Positions 7,078-12,977 of a stretch of 15,193 nt of DNA are shown in pieces. The stretch is from positions 1 through 15,193 of the forward strand of contig CAMCBY010000038.1 in assembly GCA_945873015.1 (NCBI GenBank), given 5' to 3'. The number at the start of each line of letters is the position of its first letter. Position 1 is the first letter of the stretch. The notes below the pieces were generated by a model. That model did not search any database. It was not told the origin of the DNA and saw only the letters and a program-made list of their open reading frames with translations. The position numbers and the translations under genes were made by a program. The stretch comes from Klebsiella pneumoniae. GTDB lineage: Bacteria > Pseudomonadota > Gammaproteobacteria > Ga0077536.

Positions 7078-7907
7078 GGCGCGGCGAGCATCGGCAAGGG
7101 CAGCTGATCGACTTCGGCGCGCAAACTTGCCAGGAGTGCCGCGGCAGAACGACAGTGCGTGAGTGTTGCTGCGTCGAGTGCGTCGGCGCGGCCGAGCAGC
7201 GCGCGACGTTGCAGCAACTGACGCAACTGGTGGGCCTGGCTATGGGTGAAATGCCAGCGTTCGAGCAGGGCCTCGGCCTCGGCTTCGCGCACGGCGGCTG
7301 GCAGGCGCGCCGCCACCGCGCGCAGGCGCTCGATGAGTTCGAGCACGCTCGGCAGGGCGTTCTGCATGAGACCATAAACGCGGCTGCGTTCAATCCCGGC
7401 AATGCCGCTCTCGGCGTTGTCGGACACCACCTTCATGACCTGCACCAGATCGCCGCTCGCAACCCGGCTGGTGGCGGCCATGAAACCGGCCGCTTCCATG
7501 TCGCAGCAGGCCTGTGGCGGGTAATCGCTGACCGCGACGTCGTAGGTGATGAGCTCGGCCACCGCGCACGGAGGGGTGAACAACAGACTCGGATACCAGG
7601 CACCATCGCGGCCGTGGTGACTGACGCGCGCGGCCAGCAAGGCTGTGCCGAGGCCATGCTGGCCGTGACCGGCGATGCCGAGATTGAGCCACAAGTCGTC
7701 ATCACGACTGTCGTGCAGCGCGGCGGCATAACCGACCGCCGCGGCGCAGGCGTGACTACCGATACCCGAGATCACGATTCGCGCAGCATCATTGCCGTAG
7801 ACCCGGAACGGCCGCTCTCGCACGGTCGGCAGGCGCCAGTGTTCAAGCAAGGCCTGCGCCTCGCTGGGCAGCGCGCAGATCACCGTGATGCGGGCCGGCG
7901 CGTTCAT
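7074..7907 (-). CDS. Nucleoside phosphorylase-fold protein, MTA/SAH nucleosidase-like
   Basis: This is a 277-residue protein. The first about 200 residues fit the PNP/UDP/MTAN fold: an opening strand ITVICALPSEAQALL with E16 at the place of the MTAN general acid, SGIGSHACAAAVGYAA (47-62), WLNLGIAGHG (73-82), CDMEAAGFMAA (135-145) with the ribose-binding M137-E138, and KVVSDNA (159-165) with S162-D163 at the purine-binding Asp position. These enzymes split methylthioadenosine, S-adenosylhomocysteine or 5'-deoxyadenosine, or act on other nucleosides; the exact substrate cannot be read off. Residues about 203-277 form an extra helical, Ala/Leu/Arg-rich tail (ERWHFTHSQAHQLRQLLQ) absent from plain MTANs. 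It sits between an unknown gene and the radical SAM gene with 4-base overlaps on both sides, suggesting a joint role with the SAM enzyme. Confidence 0.78.
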   Translation of the reverse strand: MNAPARITVICALPSEAQALLEHWRLPTVRERPFRVYGNDAARIVISGIGSHACAAAVGYAAALHDSRDDDLWLNLGIAGHGQHGLGTALLAARVSHHGRDGAWYPSLLFTPPCAVAELITYDVAVSDYPPQACCDMEAAGFMAATSRVASGDLVQVMKVVSDNAESGIAGIERSRVYGLMQNALPSVLELIERLRAVAARLPAAVREAEAEALLERWHFTHSQAHQLRQLLQRRALLGRADALDAATLTHCRSAAALLASLRAEVDQLPLPMLAAP

Positions 7908-8446
7908 CGTGGCTGCGGGTCAAAACCGAAACGGGCCGCGACGGCCGCGCGTGGCACCGTGCTGAGCGCCAACACCTGTTCTCGCCATAACAAAGACTGC
8001 GGCTGGCCCTCGTCGTCACATTCGATAAGACACTCACAGCTCGCGAGATCGCGGTCATCGAGCAAACCGACGCCGAGCGAGGTGCGCAACAGCAGATTGC
8101 CGTCGTCGTCCTGATAAGCCGCCAACAAGTCGCGCGCAGCGATGCCGGTGTGGGTCGTGAAGGTCTGGTCGGGCTGCCAGCGATAAATCCACGGCGTGTA
8201 GTCGAGATCGACAAACACCTGCTGCGGACCATTCTGTACATACCAGCGACCGTCGCTGTCGGCACGATAGTGGCGCGACAGGAAAGCCTGCGCACGGGGG
8301 TGTCTGATCACTTCGCCCTGAATGCGCCACACGCCGCGCACATCGAGCGACAACCAACCAAAGCATTGCGGCACATCGGGCCATTTGGCCATCGCCCGCA
8401 CCACTTCGTCGTCGAACGCCGGCCACGGCAAGTCAGGGCTGGTCAC
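7904..8446 (-). CDS. Uncharacterised conserved-looking protein
   Basis: This is a 180-residue soluble protein with no signal peptide or membrane segment. It is rich in aromatic residues: WPDVPQCFGWLSLDVRGVWRIQGE (22-45), a His-Pro then a helix, GRWYVQNGPQQVFVDLDYTPWIYRW (66-90), DDDGNLLLRT (113-122) and GLLDDRDLA (127-135). The pattern resembles a proteobacterial family of unknown function whose members are often found near biotin or house-keeping genes; I do not recall a name for it and assign no role. The start is GTG 8446, which overlaps the bioA stop by 4 bases (GTGA); no earlier start is needed. The end overlaps the nucleosidase start by 4 bases. It is therefore co-translated between bioA and the nucleosidase/radical SAM pair. 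Confidence 0.8.
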   Translation of the reverse strand: MTSPDLPWPAFDDEVVRAMAKWPDVPQCFGWLSLDVRGVWRIQGEVIRHPRAQAFLSRHYRADSDGRWYVQNGPQQVFVDLDYTPWIYRWQPDQTFTTHTGIAARDLLAAYQDDDGNLLLRTSLGVGLLDDRDLASCECLIECDDEGQPQSLLWREQVLALSTVPRAAVAARFGFDPQPR

Positions 8447-9729
8447 GGCAGTTCACTCACGACTTCGACAATCGCGCGGGTCAGTTGGGTCAGTTCGCTG
8501 TCGCTGATGACATAAGGTGGCATGACATAGACCAGTCGCCCGAAAGGTCGCAACCACACGCCGCGCGCGACAAATGCGTGGGGAATGGTGCGCATGTCTA
8601 CCGGCTTATGCAGTTCCACCACGCCGATCGCGCCGAGCGTACGCACGTCTGCGACCTGCGCCAGATCGCGGCACGGCGCGAGGCCATCACGCAGCGCGGT
8701 TTCGATACGCGCCACATTCGCCGCCCAGTCGCTTTCCAACAGCAACTCGATACTGGCGCGGGCGCAGGCGCAGGCCAGCGCATTGGCCATGAAGGTCGGA
8801 CCATGCATGAATACGCCGGGGTCGGCGCGGCAGATGGTGTAGGCGACGTCGCTCGTGACCAGGGTCGCGGCGAGTGTCATGTAACCACCGGTCAAGGCTT
8901 TGCCGAGACACAGGATGTCAGGCGCGATGCCGGCATGTTCGCAGGCGAACAATCGACCGGAGCGGCCAAAACCGGTCGCTATCTCATCGGCAATCAGCAA
9001 CAAGCCGAATTCATCGCACACCGCACGCACACCGGCGAGGTAGGACGGGTGATAGAACCACATGCCGCCGGCACCCTGCACGATGGGTTCGAGGATGATG
9101 GCGCTGAGACTGTCGGCGTGCAGCGCCGCGAGTTCGCGCAGATCGTGTAAATCGCGCGGGTCCCAGTGATCGCGAAAAGCGACGGCGGGGCGTGGCGCAA
9201 AGATATGCTCAGGCAATACGGCGCTGAACAGACTGTGCATGCCGGTCACCGGATCGCATACCGCCATCGCACCAAAGGTATCGCCGTGGTAACCGCCGCG
9301 TACGGTCAATAGTTTCTGACGCTGGGTTTCGCCGCGCGCAGCGCGATACTGCAGGGCAAGTTTGATGGCTACCTCGACCGCGACCGAACCCGAATCGGCA
9401 AAAAACACATGCTCGAGTCCGGCCGGCGTGATATCGACCAGGGCGCGTGCCAGCTCGGCCGCACCTTCGTGGGCCAGACCACCGAACATCACATGGGCCA
9501 TACGCTCGAGTTGTTCGCGCACTGCATGGTCGAGACGCGCATGACGATAGCCGTGGATGGCCGACCACCATGACGACATGCCGTCGATCAACTCACGGCC
9601 GTCGGCGAGCTGCAAACGACAGCCTTGTGCACCCACCACCGGAAAAACCGGCGGGGGATCGATGAGTGTGCTGTAGGGGTGCCAGACATGCTCGCGGTCG
9701 TAAGCGAGCCATGCCGGTGAGCCATTCAT
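8443..9729 (-). CDS. bioA: Adenosylmethionine-8-amino-7-oxononanoate aminotransferase (biotin synthesis)
   Basis: BioA is a PLP enzyme that moves the amino group of S-adenosylmethionine to KAPA, giving DAPA, the antepenultimate step of biotin synthesis in the cytosol. The 428-residue protein has the standard length and landmarks: VWHPYSTL (15-22), GMSSWWSAIHGY (50-61), the PLP phosphate region DSGSVAVEVAIK (112-123), RGGYHGDT (144-151), EPIVQGAGGM (214-223), ADEIATGFGRSG (247-258) with D248, the PLP lysine K277 in CLGKALTGGY, and HGPTFMANALACA (309-321). The start is set at ATG 9729, which overlaps the pyrC stop by 4 bases (ATGA). A start 7 codons earlier (9750) is in frame but lies inside pyrC and is less likely. 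No other biotin gene is in view, so bioA is separated from any bioBFCD cluster. Confidence 0.96.
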   Translation of the reverse strand: MNGSPAWLAYDREHVWHPYSTLIDPPPVFPVVGAQGCRLQLADGRELIDGMSSWWSAIHGYRHARLDHAVREQLERMAHVMFGGLAHEGAAELARALVDITPAGLEHVFFADSGSVAVEVAIKLALQYRAARGETQRQKLLTVRGGYHGDTFGAMAVCDPVTGMHSLFSAVLPEHIFAPRPAVAFRDHWDPRDLHDLRELAALHADSLSAIILEPIVQGAGGMWFYHPSYLAGVRAVCDEFGLLLIADEIATGFGRSGRLFACEHAGIAPDILCLGKALTGGYMTLAATLVTSDVAYTICRADPGVFMHGPTFMANALACACARASIELLLESDWAANVARIETALRDGLAPCRDLAQVADVRTLGAIGVVELHKPVDMRTIPHAFVARGVWLRPFGRLVYVMPPYVISDSELTQLTRAIVEVVSELP

Positions 9730-10778
9730 GACGGCTCGCTGACGCGCCATTGCGCGGTGCCAGGCGCCTCGAAGACGAGAATGTCGCCGACCTCGCTCAC
9801 GCAGCGCCGCGGTGGCGGCTGTGTGCCGTCACGGCTGAGGGTGATGCGTGTGGTATTGACCGGCAGGCCGTAGAACGCCGGCCCGTTACGCGACGCGAAG
9901 GCCTCGAGGTGCGGCAGGGCCTGCGCGGCGGCGAACACTTCCGCATATCCGGCCAGCGCGACCGGTGCGTTATAGATGCCCGCGCAACCACATGCGGTCT
10001 CCTTGGTGGCGAGCACATGCGGCGCAGAATCGGTGCCGAGGAAAAAATGCGTGTCACCGCTGGTGACCGCTTTGACCAGCGCCTCACGATGGGTTTCGCG
10101 TTTGATGACCGGCAGGCAGTAGAGGTGCGGGCGAATGCCGCCTTCAAACATTGCTCCGCGGTTGAGCATCAGATGATGGGGCGTGACGGTCGCCGCCAGC
10201 AGGCGCGGGTCGGCGTCCTTTACATAGGCCACCGCCTCGGCGGTCGTGATGTGCTCGAACACGATTTTCAGTGCCGGATGGCGCGCGCGCAGCGGTTCCA
10301 TGATGCGTTCGATGAATGCCGCCTCGCGGTCGAAGACATCGACCGATGCATCGACTACTTCGCCATGGATCAGGAGCGGCAGACCGATTTTGCTCATCAT
10401 CTCAAACACGCCGTCAAGGCGCGTAACGTCGGTGACGCCGGCTGCCGAGTTGGTGGTCGCGCCGGCGGGGTAGAGTTTGGCCGCGGTGAAGATGCCGTCG
10501 CGCGCGCCGGCCGCCAGATCCTCGGCGTCGGTCACGTCGGTCAGGTAACAGGTCATGAGCGGTTCGAAATCATCCTGCGCGGTGAGCAGGGCGCGGATGC
10601 GCGAGCGATAGGCGTCCGCGGCGGCGGCGCTGGTGACCGCTGGCTTCAGGTTCGGCATCACGATGGCGCGGGCAAAGTGACGGGTGGTGTCCGGCAGGAC
10701 CGCCGCCAGCACGTCGCCATCGCGCAGATGCACATGCCAGTCGTCGGGTCGGATCAGGGTAATGGAGGTGGTATTCAT
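9726..10778 (-). CDS. pyrC: Dihydroorotase, class II (pyrimidine synthesis)
   Basis: PyrC closes N-carbamoyl-aspartate to dihydroorotate, the third step of UMP synthesis. The 350-residue length and motifs match the short E. coli-type zinc enzyme: DDWHVHLRDGD (12-22) with metal ligands H15 and H17, MPNLKP (41-46), the carboxylated lysine K101 in AAKLYPAGATTNS, H138 in LLIHGE, H176 in FEHITT, and the catalytic D250 with H254 in GTDSAPH. It is the first gene of a five-gene operon followed by bioA with an ATGA overlap. The ATG at 10778 gives the usual N-terminal length, but it has no clear ribosome site. A TGCTAGAGT promoter-like element lies only 8 bases before it, so the mRNA may be nearly leaderless. 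Confidence 0.97.
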   Translation of the reverse strand: MNTTSITLIRPDDWHVHLRDGDVLAAVLPDTTRHFARAIVMPNLKPAVTSAAAADAYRSRIRALLTAQDDFEPLMTCYLTDVTDAEDLAAGARDGIFTAAKLYPAGATTNSAAGVTDVTRLDGVFEMMSKIGLPLLIHGEVVDASVDVFDREAAFIERIMEPLRARHPALKIVFEHITTAEAVAYVKDADPRLLAATVTPHHLMLNRGAMFEGGIRPHLYCLPVIKRETHREALVKAVTSGDTHFFLGTDSAPHVLATKETACGCAGIYNAPVALAGYAEVFAAAQALPHLEAFASRNGPAFYGLPVNTTRITLSRDGTQPPPRRCVSEVGDILVFEAPGTAQWRVSEPS

Positions 10779-10785
10779 CGGCGCG

Positions 10786-10794
10786 ACTCTAGCA
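10786..10794 (-). promoter_or_regulatory. Candidate extended -10 for the pyrC operon
   Basis: On the minus strand this reads TGCTAGAGT: a TGn extension followed by TAGAGT (4 of 6 consensus). With normal spacing, transcription would start at about 10779, one base before the pyrC ATG (10778). No good -35 hexamer is visible 16-18 bases upstream. If it is the real promoter, pyrC mRNA has almost no 5' leader, which fits the absence of a ribosome site there. Confidence 0.35.
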
Positions 10795-10836
10795 TGGTGA
10801 CCCAGCGTCGGGCAGCCGGGTCGCGGTCAGCGCAAA

Positions 10837-10846
10837 GCAGCGCTGC
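10837..10846. repeat. 10-base palindrome between the divergent promoters
   Basis: GCAGCGCTGC is a perfect palindrome in the 137-base gap between pyrC and the acyl-CoA ligase gene. It lies 20 bases before the candidate -10 of the ligase gene and about 43 bases before that of pyrC, overlapping the expected -35 area of the former. It is a possible operator half or full site; it does not match a regulator site I know. Confidence 0.25.
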
Positions 10847-10866
10847 GCGTCGGGCCTGGTACTCGT

Positions 10867-10872
10867 TAGAAT
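10867..10872 (+). promoter_or_regulatory. Candidate -10 box of the acyl-CoA ligase gene
   Basis: TAGAAT matches 5 of 6 bases of the sigma-70 -10 box and lies 43 bases before the preferred ATG (10916). The expected -35 position (about 10844-10849) holds only a weak match. Transcription would start near 10879. The short leader would include a small hairpin, CACGC-CTTTT-GCGTG (10882-10896), just before the AGGAG ribosome site. Confidence 0.4.
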
Positions 10873-10915
10873 TGGCCGAGACACGCCTTTTGCGTGAGCC
10901 GTGCAGGAGAACAGC

Positions 10916-12553
10916 ATGTTGGGGTTGATGATGGACAGCCCGCTGACCTTGGCGACGCTGGCGCGCCATGCGGAACGTAATCACGGACGTCGCGAGGTGG
11001 TGTCGATCACCGCCGATCACGAGCGTCACCGCTATACCTTCGCCGAGTGCTTTTCGCGCGCGCGGCGCTTGAGCAACGTACTGGCCAGGCTCGGGGCCGG
11101 CGAAGAGGCACGCATCGCGACCGTGGCCTGGAACGACTTCCGTCATCTGGAGCTTTATTACGGGGTCAGTTGCAGTGGCCGCGTGCTGCACACCATCAAC
11201 CCGCGTCTGTTCGCCGAACAGTTGGTCTACATCGTCAATCACGCCGACGACGAGTGGGTGTTCTTCGATGTGGCCTTTACCGCCATCCTGGAAAAAATCG
11301 CGCCCGAGTGTCCGCGCGTGAAAGGTTATGTGGCAATGACCAGCCAGGCGCATATGCCGAGTGCCAGCACGCTGCCGAATCTGCACTGTTACGAAACCCT
11401 GCTCGCGCATGAATCGGATCAATGTGACTGGCCGGATTTTGATGAGCGCCGTGCCAGCAGCCTGTGTTACACCTCGGGCACCACCGGTAACCCCAAGGGC
11501 GTGTTGTACAGCCATCGCAGTACGGTGTTGCACAGCTACGCCCTGGCCTTGCCCGACAGCGCGGCGCTGTCGGCGCTCGATGCGATTTTGCCGGTCGTGC
11601 CGATGTTTCATGTCAACGCCTGGGGTTATCCCTATGGCGGCATGATGGTCGGCGCGAAACTGGTGTTTCCCGGTCATCGTTTGAGTGCGCCGGATGTACT
11701 GGTCGATTTGATCAGCGAAGAGGGCGTGACCCTCGCCGGCGGCGTGCCGACCGTATGGCTGCCGCTGCTCGACTATCTGCGCAGCAGTGGGCGCAGCGTG
11801 GCGCCGCTCAATCGCACCGTGATCGGCGGCTCGGCCTGTCCGCTCGCGATGATTGAAGAATTCCGCGACAAGCATGGGGTCGCGGTATTACATGGCTGGG
11901 GAATGACCGAGATGAGCCCGGTCGGGGTGGTCAATCGTCCGACTTCCTTTAATGCCGATTTGAGCGGCGCGGAACTCGCAGCGCATGTCGTCAAACAGGG
12001 GCGAGCCTTGCCTGGTGTCGAACTCAAGATCACCGATGACGACAATCGCGAACTGCCGTGGGACGGCGAGAGTTTCGGCGCGCTCAAAGTGCGTGGGCCG
12101 TGGATCTGCAGTAACTACTATCGCCTCGAAGGCGAATCCGACGCGCACGGCGCCGACGGTTGGTTCGATACCGGTGATGTGGCGACCATCGATGCCGACG
12201 GCTACGTCAAAATCACGGACCGCGCCAAGGACGTCATCAAGTCCGGTGGTGAGTGGATCAGTTCGCTCGACCTTGAGAACGTGGCGATGTCCCATCCCGC
12301 CGTGCGCGAGTGCGCAGTGGTCGGTATGGGCCACAGCAAGTGGCAGGAGCGCCCGCTGCTGGTGGTGGTCGCGAGCAAGGCAGTCGACAGCGCAGAACTG
12401 CTGGCGTGGTTCGAGGGCAAAGTAGCGAAGTGGTGGATCCCGAGTGACATGGTGGTGGTCGAATCCCTGCCGCACACCGCAACCGGCAAAATAAGCAAAC
12501 TGGAATTGCGCCGTCAGCTCGCCGATTATGTTTTTCCGGATGATCGCAGCTGA
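10916..12553 (+). CDS. Medium/long-chain acyl-CoA ligase (AlkK-like)
   Basis: This 545-residue member of the ATP-dependent AMP-binding (acyl-adenylate) superfamily activates fatty acids to acyl-CoA. The opening MLGLMMDSPLTLATLARHAE is typical of AlkK-type fatty-acid ligases. Motifs in order are the P-loop YTSGTTGNPKG (185-195), the acyl/CoA region VVPMFHVNAWGYPY (227-240), GWGMTEMSP (327-335), the hinge-side WFDTGD (416-421), ITDRAKDVIKSGGEWIS (433-449) and the C-terminal catalytic lysine K525 in TATGKISK. All key residues are present. Start choice: AGGAGA at 10905-10910 lies 5 bases before ATG 10916; an in-frame GTG at 10901 would place the ribosome site inside the gene. It is transcribed alone, divergent from pyrC, and about 400 bases separate it from the next gene. 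The chain-length preference cannot be told; a role in fatty-acid breakdown or import is inferred. Confidence 0.93.
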   Translation: MLGLMMDSPLTLATLARHAERNHGRREVVSITADHERHRYTFAECFSRARRLSNVLARLGAGEEARIATVAWNDFRHLELYYGVSCSGRVLHTINPRLFAEQLVYIVNHADDEWVFFDVAFTAILEKIAPECPRVKGYVAMTSQAHMPSASTLPNLHCYETLLAHESDQCDWPDFDERRASSLCYTSGTTGNPKGVLYSHRSTVLHSYALALPDSAALSALDAILPVVPMFHVNAWGYPYGGMMVGAKLVFPGHRLSAPDVLVDLISEEGVTLAGGVPTVWLPLLDYLRSSGRSVAPLNRTVIGGSACPLAMIEEFRDKHGVAVLHGWGMTEMSPVGVVNRPTSFNADLSGAELAAHVVKQGRALPGVELKITDDDNRELPWDGESFGALKVRGPWICSNYYRLEGESDAHGADGWFDTGDVATIDADGYVKITDRAKDVIKSGGEWISSLDLENVAMSHPAVRECAVVGMGHSKWQERPLLVVVASKAVDSAELLAWFEGKVAKWWIPSDMVVVESLPHTATGKISKLELRRQLADYVFPDDRS

Positions 12554-12663
12554 CGCGATACGCATGATGAGCGACGCGCCGTGACCGTGCTCGTATGCCG
12601 CACGCGAGCGGCGCGCCGACGGCGTATCGAAGTCCTGCACTATCGCCCGCATTCGGGTCGCCT

Positions 12664-12680
12664 TGCACGATTTGCGTGCA
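12664..12680. repeat. Perfect hairpin TGCACG / CGTGCA
   Basis: This is a six-base stem, TGCACG (12664-12669) and CGTGCA (12675-12680), around the loop ATTTG. It lies 111 bases after the acyl-CoA ligase stop. It could be a transcript-end hairpin or a regulator site; the following bases are not T-rich. Confidence 0.3.
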
Positions 12681-12825
12681 TGTTGTCGCACGTCGGTGCC
12701 CGCCGCTCGGCAGGCTTTTGCAGCACGCTCGCGCCGTGACCTTTGTTCACGATCAGGCAAAGCGCAGACGTGTACGGTGTCAGCGTCAATGAATCGAGAA
12801 GGACCGCTGCGCACCATCGTTCGCA

Positions 12826-12838
12826 GGCTTGTCAAGCC
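12826..12838. repeat. Dyad GGCTT-GTC-AAGCC carrying a -35-like TTGTCA
   Basis: GGCTT (12826-12830) and AAGCC (12834-12838) form a perfect dyad. The TTGTCA it contains (12829-12834) is 5 of 6 to the -35 consensus. A matching -10 at 16-18 bases would fall in the A/T tract around 12851-12858 and is weak. It may be a regulated promoter for the downstream genes. Confidence 0.3.
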
Positions 12839-12841
12839 CGA

Positions 12842-12860
12842 CCGCAAAAAAAATTTGCGG
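12842..12860. repeat. Hairpin CCGCAAA-AAAAA-TTTGCGG
   Basis: This is a perfect seven-base stem (12842-12848 with 12854-12860) around a five-A loop. The run of eight A followed by TTT is the most AT-rich spot nearby and stands out in this GC-rich DNA. It has no T-run after the stem, so it is more likely an upstream element, a bent-DNA site or a leader hairpin than a terminator. Confidence 0.35.
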
Positions 12861-12886
12861 CGGTTCCGGTCCTGAAAAGGAGCGAG

Positions 12887-12892
12887 TATGAT
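12887..12892 (+). promoter_or_regulatory. TATGAT: candidate -10 box or start codons of a leader ORF
   Basis: TATGAT matches 5 of 6 bases of the sigma-70 -10 box and lies about 67 bases before ATG 12959; the -35 position (TTCCGG, 12864-12869) is weak. The same bases contain ATGATG preceded by AAGGAG (12877-12882) at ribosome-site spacing. The two readings cannot both hold for one transcript, since a -10 box is not transcribed from its own promoter. Confidence 0.35.
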
Positions 12893-12977
12893 GCGCGGCC
12901 ATGACGGCGGCTGGCCTGCAAGGCCGGACGCAGACCCTATCGCAAGAGCGACTCAAGCATGCCCATGCCCTCGCTGA
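12888..12977 (+). CDS. Possible 29-residue leader peptide
   Basis: A strong ribosome site AAGGAG (12877-12882) lies 5 bases before ATG 12888 and 8 before ATG 12891. The frame runs 29 codons (MMRGHDGGWPARPDADP, then a part ending CPCPR) to TGA 12975-12977. That stop shares its last A with ATG 12977, an in-frame Met (residue 7) of the following gene, in the TGATG arrangement typical of translational coupling. The following gene has no ribosome site of its own at 12959 or 12977, which makes a coupled leader attractive. The peptide has no recognisable domain. The alternative is that TATGAT here is a -10 box and the frame is accidental. Confidence 0.25.
   Translation: MMRGHDGGWPARPDADPIARATQACPCPR

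Larger units (their letters stand above)
12554..12887. other. Long intergenic region with several dyads, no clear gene
   Basis: Between the acyl-CoA ligase stop and a possible leader ORF there is no convincing protein or tRNA. It contains at least three perfect short inverted repeats (12664-12680, 12826-12838 and 12842-12860, listed separately) and a good -35-like TTGTCA at 12829-12834 inside the second one. A 28-codon basic frame starting at ATG 12789 and ending at 12875 lacks a ribosome site. No T-run that would mark an intrinsic terminator for the ligase gene was found. Confidence 0.5.

Noticed and set aside
9750..10928. 392-codon open frame on the plus strand opposite pyrC
   Set aside because: It is a mirror of a certain pyrC gene in GC-rich DNA, has no family-like motifs, and runs into the acyl-CoA ligase start region. 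Long antisense frames are expected at this GC content.
10775..11875. 366-codon open frame on the minus strand opposite the acyl-CoA ligase
   Set aside because: Its composition (His, Arg and Gln rich, no hydrophobic core pattern) is that of a reverse-strand shadow; the plus-strand ligase carries all the family motifs.
11888..12847. 319-codon open frame on the minus strand covering the ligase 3' half and the gap
   Set aside because: Most of it is antisense to the ligase, and the part in the gap has no recognisable features or ribosome site.
12789..12875. 28-codon very basic ORF just before the possible leader ORF
   Set aside because: It has no ribosome site before its ATG and overlaps the hairpin CCGCAAA-A5-TTTGCGG; the Arg/Lys run follows from that repeat and from GC-rich codons.
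12554..12958. A tRNA or riboswitch in the long gap
   Set aside because: I found no T-loop-like GTTCGANTC or acceptor-stem pairing and no riboswitch core I know; only simple hairpins are visible.
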